Of a stretch of 64,000 nt of DNA, positions 34,600 through 47,223 are shown piece after piece. The DNA is taken from NCBI GenBank assembly GCA_009823395.1, contig CM020506.1, positions 2,655,501 through 2,719,500 on the forward strand, written 5' to 3'. Numbering within the stretch: the first letter of the stretch is position 1; every line of letters begins with the position of its first letter. The stretch is from Thamnaconus septentrionalis. Taxonomy: Eukaryota; Chordata; Actinopteri; Tetraodontiformes; Monacanthidae. A program made the position numbers and the translations under genes. The notes beneath the pieces were generated by a model. The model had not been told where the DNA came from, did no database searches, and saw only the letters and a list, made by a program, of their open reading frames with translations.

Positions 34600-35215
34600 C
34601 CGCCTGCCCAGTGTCTTCCAGAGGGTGGCTGCTACCAGAGAGCGTTTTCCCGCGCCACAGTCAGGCGACTGCAAAACCATCCCTCAAGTCTATTTTTATT
34701 GGACCAGCCAAGCTAAGCCACACGCCCGCGGGGAGGATATTAAGGGCCTGACAATGGGCACCGAGGCAATTGATCTATTTAAAACAACCGCTGCGAAGCG
34801 GTGGCGCGGCGCAAAGATTTGTGGCGTCTCTGTTCACCTCTGCATTTTTCACCGCTTGATTAGATGGGACGGCCAGTGGGTAAACACTGTCAGCAGATCC
34901 TATTTACTACTTCTAAGGACCCAAACGTGAGGGCTTGAGTAACTCTAATGACTTTGTGACTGACAGCCTTGTTTGCCTGCCGATAGGCTGCTCTTACAGA
35001 CCTCATTAAACAGCTCCTTCTTCTTCCTATGTAATAAATACAAAGCCGGGCACATTAGTTTGCTCTTTGATTTTACTTTAATTGCCAGTTGCCTTAAAGT
35101 AATTCCGATGAGCCCAACTGGTGACTCTTTATCGGTTGAGATATTAACTTATGCTTTAATGACAGCATATTATTGCTCATTTGTGACTTTGCGAATTAAG
35201 TAAAGACTTTAGAGC
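34600..35215. promoter_or_regulatory. Large CNE-like block
   Basis: About 600 bp with no repeats and high complexity, the clearest such block in the window. It has an ACCGCT-GCGA-AGCGGT inverted repeat at 34787-34802, TTGATTAGATGGG near 34856, CTCATTAAACAGC near 35002, TTTGATTTTACTTTAATTGCC near 35066 and CTTTATCGG near 35127. Frames open on the plus strand are short and different across the block, so it is not an exon. Likely a developmental enhancer; conservation untested. Confidence 0.45.
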
Positions 35216-36589
35216 AAGCAAAGATCTTTACTTGCAGACCAAGTAAAGATCAGTAGGGAACACTTTCAAACCTGCATATCTATTTAATGGATTGGGGCAC
35301 GGGCAGCAAAATCTCATTGGAGATGGTTGTCATCATCACTCAATTGTGGGAGATTATTTTTTCCTAGACCAAGTCTTCACAGTTTGTGCACTCTGCCGCA
35401 GTTCACTTTTACCATTTTCCATTTCCTCATCTCAGCGCCAAAGTTTAAGTTTCTGTTTTAATCTATAGTCTTTTTGATCGTGCCATTATCAAGTCAAACC
35501 CGCTTGAATTCACAAAAAATACACAATTGGCCGGGCTGCAGAGAAAAAATTGGCAAAAAACCTTTTCAGACCTTTCACTGAAAAACATACACAGCAACAT
35601 GTATTGGCCTTACATTCATTTGTTGTCACAGAATCAAAGATCTGTGGTCTTTCATTAACGTTGACAAAATATTCTTAAAGGAATTCTGGGAATTACAGTC
35701 CTGTGATTTTGTGTTTAGTGTTTTGCAGTACTGCTCCGCCAAGTCCCCAACAGCATCTGATCTCCAATCAGTCTGGCATCTGTTTAAAAGAAAAACAGTT
35801 TTCTCAAACAATAAATGTTTCTAGTATCAACCACTAGAAAGAGATTTTGACAGAAACGCTTCATTCACTCAGTGATCCCAATGTTTGATATGTGTTGGAT
35901 TTAGAAAGTAAGAATTCTGGCTAACATCTTTTCTTTAAAGACCCATCTTTGCACTTGGACCAGAGCAGCACTTCAACGACTGAAGTGTTCTTGATCCTTG
36001 AGCTTCTTTCTTCACCGTCCGGTTGTGAATGTGTGTGTTCTGGCACGAAACCTTCAAACTTTGTCTTTACTCTTTGTAATAGAAGCCCCTCTCTTTTTAT
36101 GTAACGATGAGACACAAACCCAAGGATGCGGTGAGGAAAGACATTCTGCTCGACTATTTTGACGCACAAACTCACCCTGAAGTTAATCCTGGTGGCTGCT
36201 GGTGGAAGGAAATTGGCCCCATGGATACTGCTGCCATCTCTTTAAATGCAAAATAAGGGATGACATTTTTTTTCTTTGGAACTTGGCGTTGCTAGCATGA
36301 CGTCATCTTCACGGTCAACTGAGATACTAGTGAGCCAGTGCTGAGCCCACATTTTCTACATACATAGAAGTATTAATATTATTGTTATTTAGTAGTGGTA
36401 ATGATCATGATCAATGATGCATTCATTATATTGCAAAGAATTAATTTAATACATACATGTTAAATATAATAATGCAAAAATAAAGGCTGGGGCTTGTTGG
36501 TAAGGGCTGCCAATTGTTATCTTTTATTTTGAAACTGACTGAAAAAGGAAGAAACACCTAATTGTATTTTTTTAGAGGTAATATAAAAC
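35216..36589. other. Unique AT-rich sequence
   Basis: No gene or repeat family recognised. Confidence 0.5.
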
Positions 36590-36949
36590 ACGTGCTGGCC
36601 CGCTGATTTCTTTTGTCACATTCTGCTGGAGCAGTCTGCGCTAGGGGAGGGAGGCGCCAGCTTCATTTCATACCGCTCTCATCGCAGCTGTTTGGTAAAG
36701 TCCATTTTCTCAACTCATCCGTCACCATACTTGATGACAAGCCGGAATACCTCACTGACTGTTATTGCTTCGTTAAGGCCCATAAATGCACTTGAGATTA
36801 TGGCGCTGCGGAGCATCGTTTTCTGCATGAGCCCGTGCAGTCTTTGCGTCTTTCTTTTCTTTTCTTTTTTAATCATTCTGCAATTTACAATTGAAAAATG
36901 TGTCTTTATTGCAGCCTTTTACACTAGCGTCGGTATTCGGTACATACTG
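36590..36949. other. Unique sequence, possibly regulatory
   Basis: 36600-36840 is complex and repeat-free; a TTTTC low-complexity run at 36853-36870 follows. No coding signal. Confidence 0.4.
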
Positions 36950-37445
36950 GTCACTGGCAAATCGTGCAGATGGGTTCAGGGAAACTGTTGCCAAGCTCGG
37001 GGATCCACCCAGGGTCTATCGCTCTATTCCCCACTCCACCATTGGGAAGTGTAAAATTCTTCATAATTTACATTTTAACACTTCCTGAAGGACACAGGCC
37101 CATTAAGAGGCTCTCACGGGGGGGTTCCCGAGGTTTATACTTTTATGAATCTTCCAGAAGGGCTTTATGGGCTCTGCCTGGCTGCAAGTGCTAGATAGGC
37201 CCCTCAGCTACAGCGCAGCCTATAAAGGAATGCTAATTAATGGAATAAACAATGTTTTACTATGGGATAGGAGTGATAACAAAATTATCTGTCAGAGAGC
37301 AGACTATTTCTCAGCGAGTATTATTGAAGAGCAGGCCAGGCAAACCTTAATGTGTGAAATATTACCAGTTTATAGGCTGTTTATCTTTCCATGATAGTGG
37401 CTGTAATACTGCTTGTCTGGCAGATTGTCATTTGTAAAAATAAAG
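36950..37445. promoter_or_regulatory. CNE-like block
   Basis: Repeat-free. Its core, 37195-37440, contains CTAATTAATGG (37233-37243, homeodomain), overlapping TAAACA (forkhead) and AACAATG (SOX) at 37246-37254, AAAATTATCTG near 37281 and GTTTATCTTTCC near 37379. Clustered homeodomain, forkhead and SOX words are typical of developmental enhancers. An imperfect GGAAGTGT inverted repeat spans 37044-37086. Confidence 0.45.
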
Positions 37446-37804
37446 TACACTCAAAATACCATGTGTGTCAGATTTTGTAGAGGCATAACGTGAACTGAAC
37501 TCGTGTTTTTGTTTGCCTGATACACTGAGTTCTAACAGGAGTGTTTTCACCAAGGAAAATCCCACTGCTGAATAATGCTGATACAACTGGCACAGACACA
37601 GAGCTCATGTCGACCATGTGAGAACTCACTTATGGGAAATTTGTACACTCTCCACATCGCTTGACTCCAGAATAATTAGAGTGTAAATCAACCAGACGGA
37701 AACAAGCGTAGATGACGCTTTAAAACCAGGCCTCAATGTGTGGTCTTAGATACAGACTTAAATACAGACTTTTCATCATTTAACAGATATTTTCATCTAT
37801 TCGT
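37446..37804. other. Unique sequence
   Basis: Nothing recognised. Confidence 0.5.
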
Positions 37805-37835
<31 letters not shown>

Positions 37836-37840
37836 AAGAC
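37805..37840 (+). repeat. (AAG)12 trinucleotide repeat
   Basis: Twelve uninterrupted GAA/AAG units, a homopurine mirror repeat able to form triplex DNA. Confidence 0.96.
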
Positions 37841-38015
37841 AAGTCCAGAGGGCAGCCACACAGACATTCCAAAAAGAAATGCCCCTAAATGCCCCCCCCT
37901 CCGAGAACAGAGCACGCATTGTGTTGGCCGTGACACCAAAGGCTGCACCTTTGTTACAAGATTTGGTGATGGGTTTTAAAATAACTCTGTAGCCCTTCAT
38001 TTTCTTGGAAAATGG

Positions 38016-38039
38016 ACACACACACACACACACACACAC
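38016..38039 (+). repeat. (CA)12 microsatellite
   Basis: Uninterrupted CA units. Confidence 0.95.
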
Positions 38040-40370
38040 CAAAACTATTATGACGATGATGGTTGGAAAATGTGTGCTGACACAAATCATTTTTCTAACA
38101 CCAAATCGTAGCAGTAACAAGAGTCCTTTGAGAGCATTATACCTTAGAGAAAATGAACATTGAAACGATGCATTCACATCAGTCACTTTTCGCTCTCTTT
38201 TTAACGTCAAGATTGACTCAAATTGAGCAGGCGCAGCCGGGAGCCAAGGCCCGAGTGATTCTCTGTAGCATCTTCATAATTTATCCCAATTTTATGCTCA
38301 CAAAATTGCAATCTCACAAAAAAAAAAAAACAATCCTTGATCGCTCTGGCCTAATGAGTGCAAAAGGTACATAGCATAAACCTTAATCCAAACCTCACCA
38401 TGCAGACAGTGGCGCCACGGAGAGAAATAGTGCTGCGTCTAGCACGGCCTGTTCCATTACCATCAAAATGCCAAATGATGAAAATATGATAAGCGTAAAG
38501 CAACACTCTGCTTAATGGCTCTGGCTGCTGTAAACTGTGAAAGCAATACCATAAAAAGCTCTAGAAGTGTCCAACTAAAATCAATACATGTCATTACAAT
38601 CACTACGTTTTTTTTTTTTTTTTTTATTTTCCAAAAGCCTTTAAATGCAACATCAACGTACACGACATCATGCATCGGCCTGATGGAGACAGAGTCGTTT
38701 TTGGAGTTGCAAAAAAGCCCCTGTTTTTAAATTCTATGAGTCCATTTTTGCGCCTTTTTTTCCCCCAACCTGTCTGCTGTAGGACAGCCCAGTCTTCTGC
38801 AAGGCAAAGAGGAAGTCGGGATCTCGAAAGTTTCTTTCTGTAAGCATTCCTGAATGCATGGCGGCGTGTCCGCAGCTGTTCCAGGCCATTTCCAGATTTA
38901 ATACATTAATTTTATGTGGTCTACTTCCAACAATAAACAAGGTTTGCTTGGTCAAACCTCTCTCAATCACCCTTAAGAGGCTTTTTGGGCCTCTCTTCTC
39001 TCCTCTCCTATTTGTTCCATCTGTGGCTTGGAACAGCCCACTCCCTTGTGATTGGACAGCTGCTCACTGCATGCATAAAGCAACCTGCCCCTTGGTGTTT
39101 GCCCCCTCTGCTAGAAAAAAAACAGTAGCAGAGGCAGGTTGGAACACAACCAGCTGATGATCGGTGCAAACCAGGTCCTTTGAGCCATATGTGTTTGGCC
39201 TGCAGTCAAAATGAAGATTCAAGCATTCAAGAATTTTCAACAATTAAATTCAACCATTGCTGGTGTTTTCAGCCCAGGACCAAACAGTTTGCGTGTTTGG
39301 CTCAAGCCGTCATGTGCACTGACGAGCAGGGAAGAAGGCTACCAGCTGTCAGAGGTGTTACTATGACAATCAACTCGACTTGTGGCATAGACAGAAATGA
39401 AGCCAACCCAAATGGAAATGTGCAAGTTGTCATTTTTCATACTGGGTGCGTTTGTTGGCATGCCAGCAAAGCAAAAAGACACATTCCAGAGGTTTTCATT
39501 ATAGGACCCCTTTCACGAAGTTGATAAGATTGTCGTGGGGGAGTCAGTAGGAACAGCCGGTGGTGCTCAGGACCTTGAAATTTTACAAGAGCATTCTTCA
39601 TTGCGCTGCGTGCACTGGGCCCATCCTGGAATAGCATGAGAGACCGCTGCCCCGCCGCTGAACCCCTGCTACTTGCTTCTTTCCGTGTGACTGCAGAGGT
39701 CGGCTAATGTCGGAGCAAACCTCCTTCTCTGTTTTCCTGAGCTAAAGAGGCTCCCTTCAGACGTGTCCTTTGATTCAGACAGCTGCTTCTGCAAAGTTGT
39801 CCTTCCTCTGCTGGAGAGCTGGAAGTGAAACGTCCTCCCGTCAGAAACTCTGGCAGGTCTGATTTTAAAGATAAACTCCTTGGCAGACTTGCTGACGTGC
39901 AACGTGCACAGACGACACCCTAACTGTACGAACCAACAGATCGACACAAGACCTAAGGCCCAAAACAAAGACACAAAAGCTACAAGGGCCAAAGACTGGC
40001 CCTTGTAGCATATCTGGAAAAGAACTTTGAGTTTAAAAAATAACTGGAACTTTAACTATATGCCAGAAAATGTTTAAGAAAAGTTTGCTCTAAAAATGCT
40101 GTACAAAAACACAAGTGCGTTTTTTTTCCTTTAAGTGATTCGATGTGGATTAATGTGCAGGGTAGTTGCTACGTGTCTATTGAAAGAGGAAAAAGGTACA
40201 AGCAAAAGAACTGAAGAAGAACAAAGACAAAACTTCAGGAGTTACTGTCAGCAGGTCTAATTGGGATTGTTCTTGCAGGTCAGTTGGCTGACGTGCACAG
40301 CAATGGCATTACAAATACAGGAATTAATTCAGCTAACCTGTTTCCTCTTACCTCTGAATGAAAAAAAGGA
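38040..40370. other. Unique sequence with one T18 tract
   Basis: T18 at 38608-38625. Sub-regions 38840-38960 and 39000-39160 are complex and could be regulatory. Open frames of about 100 codons near 39180-39524 and 39669-39992 lack domains. CNE potential is moderate. Confidence 0.45.
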
Positions 40371-40396
40371 CTCACTCACTCACTCACTCACTCACT
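40371..40396 (+). repeat. (CTCA)n tetranucleotide repeat
   Basis: Six and a half units. Confidence 0.95.
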
Positions 40397-40479
40397 TATG
40401 CAGGCTAGCGTGAAAACTTCATGGTGTATTAGAGGAAGTTGTTTTGAGTGACGCTGCTCTCCCATACATTTTCTGACAC

Positions 40480-40800
40480 CATATTCATCTTAATGCTCTT
40501 TGAAAGACTTTATTGAATCACACTGATAGGCAGGTGATTCATTTTCTTCAGTCGTTTGCAGCCAACCCAAGCCTCTGCTGCGTCCAGTATGACACATCAG
40601 TGCAATTCTGCACGGCTGATACTGATGCTGCGCTCATCAGCCACACCATTAAACCGCCGGCACTTAAATGACAGTCACTGTCCCGATAGTGGAATATTTC
40701 TGCCGGTGAACCCCTGGATCCTGGAATTAGAATGGTATTCGCACAACATGCCATGAACTGAAGATCAGCAACTCCCCCCATGGCAACATCGTAACGACCA
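40480..40800. promoter_or_regulatory. CNE-like block
   Basis: Repeat-free, complex sequence with CACCATTAAACCG near 40645 and GGAATTAGAATGG near 40723. Weaker case than 34.6 or 37.2 kb. Confidence 0.3.
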
Positions 40801-42539
40801 CTGTGTCCTTGCAGCAAGCTCACAGCCCATCACACACTGCCTGCTGGAGGCTGCTTTGTTCTGAGTTCTCCTCGCTGTTTTGTATGTAAAGAAGAGGCCC
40901 GACACAGGGGCCCGGTACAGGGGGGTCCGCCTTTGGAAAGGTGAGATGGAGCGTGTTAGGGAATGCTAGCACGGTGAGGTGGGACGGTGACGTCGCCACA
41001 CAATAGGCGATTTGAACCTGTGCAGCAGAGATTGTAGCTAGCTTGCAAAAACCTGCAAAAGTAAAAGGCGAAGTTGTAATTGTGCAAGTGAAGATCTGAG
41101 TAATCACACCAGCCTGTGACATTTATACTAATTGTTTGATTTAGACAGCTCGTTCTGCTCTGTTTTCAAACAGGTTCTATTTTGGGGGGCACGACAGGAC
41201 TTTTTGCCACATATTGATTTGAGGTGGGAAAAAAACTGATGAGAATAAATCAAACTGCCGTCTGAGTCATTTGCAAAGAGTGTGAAGCGGGGGTGAGTTA
41301 GGGCAGTTTAGAGGGAGTGCTTTGATCCCAAATCACCCCAAACATTCGCACCTTGCCGCAGCTTAGCTCAATAAAGCGGGTAGAGTTGGAAAAAAAAAAA
41401 CCTCTGTCCAGTCATCAGCGAGTTGGAGGGGTACGAATGGCTGTGTCAATAATACAACGGGCTCTGTGTTTTATAGCCATAGGAGTTCACCATCCATCCT
41501 TGGTTTACAAGTTATTGATCACGGCAGACTTATAATCATGTGAAATCTATTTGAGCCGCAGACCATGATGCAGCATAAAAGCATACAGTCCTTTAAATCT
41601 TTAGTTTTTTTGAACCCACCCACTTCAACCAGCACAGACCTAATGGAAGCCCTTGACAGGCTTCATAAAGGCAAATATTGAACGCATAAACGTATATCTG
41701 TGCCTTTTGTTGCTTTCATTTGGGACACAAAGTACGGCGGTAATGTTCAGCATTGTAAAAAGCACCACCGCCACCTCTTTTTTATTCCGCAGCAAAGCCA
41801 TTTCCCCACTTCTTGTAACCATCGATTATATTTCTTTCAATTGAATGAACGGCAGAGGCAGAAAAAAGAAAGGCAGCGAGCGGACACCCTTCTTTCGGAG
41901 GCGGCCGGATCGGTTAGCGTCTAGCGGCTTAGCCTAGCAGCATGTTATAAAACAAATGAACTTCTGCTCATTTTTGCCGATTCGGTTCACTCCTCCGGCA
42001 TAACTAACGCCTGGCTGCCATCGCCTGGTCGCTGCTGGTCTTTCTGCATTCAGGTAAAGCAAATATGGAGCAAACGCCGGAAAAATCAAAGAAAGAAAGT
42101 GCGTTTCCATCAAACGGGCGCGAGCCATTGAACTTGCTTCACCATGTAAGAAGTGAGCGTGGTTGCTAGGCTACATTTAGCAGCCCACTAATGTACTCTC
42201 ACACAGGGGCCAGTTGCTCTGTGTCTCCCGCTGCCCACGCTCATGTTACCCCGACTCCAACTTGACTTTGGTGGTCAAACATGCTCGGACATGGTACATA
42301 GTGGTACGACATGGTAATAGTTTGTTGGGGTGGGGGGGGCAGTTAGAATACAGCGGTCTAGGTAAAATTAGAGCAAAACTCAGCAGCCCTGACGGTAACA
42401 CGCTAACCAACAGCACCAAGACAACAGTTGAGTCACATGACTTACACATTCGCGACATCAGCTGTTTGGCGAATCAAGCAGAAACCACCTGATGCCAGTG
42501 GGGAGAACTTTATTTGACTCACTGCCGTTTCTGTGACCT
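40801..42539. other. Unique sequence
   Basis: No gene recognised. A G-run lies at 42333-42340. 41880-41945 is CpG-containing and complex. Confidence 0.5.
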
Positions 42540-42875
42540 TTTCGATGTAAATGCCGAAAAACAATAGAAACGCCCCTCGCGTTTTCCGCTATTTTGCCGT
42601 TCGACTGAGCGTCGCAGAAGTGCAGCGGCGGTGCGAGATCGAATGTGCAAATTCAAGGTCGCGTCGCCCGATATCACAATTCCACCGCCCTCCCTTTTTT
42701 TTTTTTTGCAGGCAGAAAGATCTCGGCGTCATTTACTCAAAGGAAACAGTCTTTCATTCCTCTTCTCAGCCCCTGTTGATAACAAAGGACATGTTTTTAT
42801 TATGAAGATGGGTTGCGGCCACCGGATATCGTAGTTGCAGATTCAGCACAGCGACGCACCAATAAATCATGCCGC

Positions 42876-42922
42876 GCACACACACACACACACACAGACA
42901 CACACACAGACACACACACACA
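42876..42922 (+). repeat. (CA)n with GACA interruptions
   Basis: CA repeat with two GA substitutions. Confidence 0.94.
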
Positions 42923-42997
42923 TCACATCAGGCTGCTGACTGAGACCTGATAACAAATACGCTGCTGCTGTTGTGCCATTACGTGCTCTTGCTCTGT

Positions 42998-43024
42998 ACA
43001 TGCATACATGCATACATGCATACC
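42998..43024 (+). repeat. (TACATGCA)3 minisatellite
   Basis: Three tandem copies of an 8-bp unit containing the palindrome TGCA. Confidence 0.85.
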
Positions 43025-43561
43025 ATGAACATCTGCCAGGCTGGTGCACAACCTGCGAAACAAAAGGCAGAACAGGTTCCTGCGACGTCTGCGAGCGTCA
43101 TTGTGATGCCACGCAGCTGCCGGGCAGCCAGATGGCAGCGAGCGGCAGCCAAGCAGCGCTGCTCAGCTGCTCAAGGCCCTCGACCGCGGCTTCCCCTTCG
43201 CAAGACGAGGGCGAAGGGGGTGGTGGGCGACGCGCAGGCTGGTGAGGGATCGCACAAGGCGGCGAGGCCCCCAGGAGAGGGCGCCGCGCGATGCGTGAGC
43301 CCTGTCAGCGCTGGTGGGATGGGGTGAGATGGGGGGGGCGGAAGTGGAAAATAAAGACGGTGTGGGGGACGAGGAGGGGTTTCAGAGAGAGGGGGGGGGC
43401 GCAATGGGGTGATAAATGAGGAGATCGGCCAGGACGCAGGAATAAAGCCAACATCATACATTCTCCTCTTATTTATGCAGAGGATGCCAAGAAGCTACCG
43501 GGGAATATAGATGAATTTCACCGCTTTGAGTTTACTGGGAGTTTTTTCCTCTCTTTCTTCC

Positions 43562-43598
43562 TTTTTTTTTTTTTTTTTTTTTTTTGGTGGGGGGGGGT
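43562..43598 (+). repeat. T24 followed by G-run
   Basis: T24 at 43562-43585 passes straight into a G-rich run to 43598. Confidence 0.95.
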
Positions 43599-43940
43599 CC
43601 CCTTCCACTTGGTAAACAGTCGAGGCATCCATAAGAAAGCCCTGAATACATTTCTTCGACGGGAAGCTATTTGATGCGGAGTCCAAAGGGGCCCTCGCGG
43701 CTCGGGGAACGCAGGGGGGAGTTCATGAAGTTGTCAGATGTGCAGGACTTGCACACACTCGCAGGCGGGGGGCAAAATGGGACGCTGCGTCGCACGCAGG
43801 TGTACGACAGTGAACGCTTCATTAAGCCGCGCCTCCGCCTCTACCTCCTCCCCCTCCTCTTCCACTTCCTCCCAAATGTGCCTCCTGGGGGAGGAGCGCG
43901 GGGCCAGGACGAGGGCCGGTGCGTTTGTGCGGCTGGGCAG

Positions 43941-43957
43941 CTTATCTGGGAGATAAG
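43941..43957. promoter_or_regulatory. Palindromic double GATA site
   Basis: CTTATCT, GGG, then AGATAAG: two perfect AGATAAG GATA-factor sites in opposite orientation with a 3-bp spacer, inside the CpG-rich domain. Paired GATA sites of this kind bind both zinc fingers in known promoters. Function here is inferred. Confidence 0.5.
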
Positions 43958-44126
43958 ACGGAGGACCTTCAGGGAGACGAGAACAGAGAGAGAGAGAGAC
44001 ATGGGGAGTGGGGGGATCCACCCCAACGTGACGCGGCGAGGGCTGAAAGGGAGACAGACAGGGAGGCGATAACAGAGCGGAGGCAGCGCTGGGTCACTTC
44101 GTCCCTGCTTCCTTTTGTTTTTCCAG

Positions 44127-44174
44127 CGGTTATAAATGAGCGGATTAAGGCCGAGCCCTGCACTCCAGCGCTGT
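44127..44174 (+). other. Exon-like 48-bp segment between good splice sites
   Basis: A pyrimidine tract ending TTTTTCCAG at 44126 and a donor GTAAGT at 44175-44180 bracket 48 bp, a multiple of three. One frame (second, entering with two bases) is open across it and continues open on both sides. The translation includes I-K-A-E, which fits the sumoylation consensus. It could be a microexon, or a chance pairing of splice words in GC-rich DNA. No homology can be asserted. Confidence 0.25.
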
Positions 44175-44287
44175 GTAAGTCAGCTGGTGGGGGGATCAAA
44201 CGGGTCGAGATGATCTCAGCCTTCGGTCCATGTACAGGGTTGACAACAGTTCTCATTAAAAAAAAAATGTGAGTTTGTGCAACGAGT

Positions 44288-44290
<3 letters not shown>

Positions 44291-44317
<27 letters not shown>
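44291..44317 (+). repeat. (AT)13 microsatellite
   Basis: Uninterrupted AT units. Confidence 0.95.
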
Positions 44318-44318
<1 letters not shown>

Positions 44319-44800
44319 AGAGCAGCTTTCTCCGAATCGCGACTTCTGATTTGAAGAGCCTCCATCGCCTTGGTTCAGTGCAAGGCTGAACTTGTCGACA
44401 CCAAATGTTTTTACCCGCGCTGAAAAGCCTATCTCTGCAACCAAGGCTGCCTATGTGGTATTTGGTAAAAAGAGAAGGCAGAGTTGTGTTAATCAGCAGG
44501 GTGCCCGCCGCGGTTCCCGCCGTTGCCTCGGTTTCGTTGCCCGACTCGGCGTGGCGTCCGCACGTTCTGCCCGCGCCTGCGTGGGCTCCCTCCCGGTGCT
44601 CTGGCTTCGTCCCATGGTCCCGAAAAGAACATGCATGGCAGGGAAATTGGCGGCTCTCGAGTTTTCACACTCGCTTTCACGCCGCCGTAGCTGTGAATTG
44701 TTTGTTTCGCAGCAGAGTGTGCCCTGCCTTCACACGGCGATTGCTGGGTCGGTTCCAGCAACGTACCTCGGCCCCCGGATAAGGATGAGCGGCGTTTGAA

Positions 44801-45577
44801 AATGGAAAACGCGACAAGAGTTCCGTCCAATCATTTTGCGTTGGACAAGAGAAATTCTGTGAGGCACAGTACAGTATGACTTCTAATTTCCAATTTCCAA
44901 AAATCCTGATATGTACTCCAGTCCAGTGGAGAGTTTCACGTGAATGGAAAAAAAACCAATATCACTGTTGATTGTATAGTTGTGTAGCCGCCATGGACTT
45001 TGACAAAGCTAAACCAGTCTCAACTTCAAATTAAAGTCTCTATTTTGGAGTCCAAAAACCACATGGTGCTCAACAGACGTTTGTGTTCTTCTGACATCAA
45101 TACGCCAGCGTGTAGAAGCTGGCTAACTGAAATGGCCATTTTTAATGCCAAAATATAATTGGCATTGTCGATGATGAATTTTCAAATTTAACGTTTCACA
45201 AAAAAAGGACAAAACAGGGAAGCACATCATTGTTTGTTGACTAGGGTGTCAAATTATAGTTACTCACTGTCATTCCTGAACATAAATTAATTTAATTATA
45301 GCGGTTGATTCATTTGTGACTTCTGAGGGATTAGAAAGTGAATTAAAATGACTATTTAGCTGTTTTTCTTTGCACAATAATTAACAACAATGTTTTAAAC
45401 AAGTGATTAATACGTTTCTTAAGCACTGTGTGTGGAGAAGTTTGCCAGGCTATTTGGTGTTGTCATTTAGAACGAATGGGAAAAGTTGTGTTTTCACCAC
45501 TGGATCACTGTATAGATAACAGTCTGGTCTGTTTTATGGGACTGCTGCATTAGCAGAGACAAAAGTGATTCAGAGAA
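44801..45577. other. Unique AT-rich sequence
   Basis: Nothing recognised. Confidence 0.5.
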
Positions 45578-45640
45578 CAAACCAATCATCTTCTTATCAC
45601 TATCAGGTGTTCCCAATATCAGCAGCAGCTGTATAAAAGC
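45578..45640 (+). promoter_or_regulatory. CCAAT-TATA promoter-like array
   Basis: CCAAT at 45582-45586 and TATAAAAG at 45632-45639, 46 bp apart, a classical spacing. A start near 45662 would be expected. An open frame begins at the ATG at 45711 and runs about 80 codons before entering the GT microsatellite as Cys-Val repeats. No protein family recognised, and the region may instead be part of a dispersed repeat. Weak as a gene, fair as a core-promoter look-alike. Confidence 0.3.
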
Positions 45641-46852
<1,212 letters not shown>

Positions 46853-47223
46853 GCAGTGGTTCTCAAACTTTCTCTGTCACGCCCCACCGTGGGCCAAAAT
46901 TTTTCATGCCCCCCGCCCCCAAATTTGACATGTCTGTGTCTTGAGGGATCCCGATGAACCTGCAAGTGGTCCCATGTCTCTCGGACAAAGTTGACATTTG
47001 ACCCCATAGACTTGCATGGCATTAGGGTTAGCGATAAGGCTGGAATTAGGGTTAGGGTTAGGGTTACTGCTGGAATTAGGGTTAGGGTTTCGGGGTTCCT
47101 CATGGGCTAGAAGCCCCAAATTTGACGTGGCTGTGTCTTGAGGGATCCCGATGAACCTGCAAGTGGTCCCATGTCTCTAGGACAAAGTTGACTTTTGACC
47201 CCATAGACTTGCATGGCATTAGG
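46853..47223. repeat. Telomere-motif 197-bp tandem repeat, partial array
   Basis: Two copies of a unit containing AAATTTGAC, TGTCTTGAGGGATCCCGATG, AACCTGCAAGTGGTCCCATG and GACCCCATAGACTTGCATGG. AAATTTGAC starts at 46921 and 47118, a period of 197 bp. Each unit ends in runs of TTAGGG (47024-47030, 47046-47067, 47076-47090). The array is preceded by a 36-bp sequence starting GCAGTGGTTCTCAAAC at 46853 that recurs exactly at 47224. The same family is at 63015-63515. Confidence 0.85.

Larger units (their letters stand above)
42540..44800. promoter_or_regulatory. GC- and CpG-rich domain
   Basis: Three CpG-dense stretches, 42540-42740, 43070-43330 and 43670-44190, plus a fourth at 44490-44790, are set in otherwise AT-leaning flanks and interrupted by microsatellites. 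Long purine-rich runs of G and GA (43320-43420, 43980-44070) are present. Open frames exceeding 100 codons on both strands at 43671-44272 and 44392-44830 reflect low stop density rather than visible protein domains. This could be a promoter region with non-coding first exons, or a GC-rich enhancer cluster. Confidence 0.5.

Noticed and set aside
42876..43024. CRISPR-like spaced repeats
   Set aside because: CA and TACATGCA tandems are simple repeats without unique spacers, in a vertebrate genome.
44392..44830. Three overlapping frames above 110 codons in GC-rich DNA
   Set aside because: Both strands open at once, as expected where stop codons are rare; none is protein-like.
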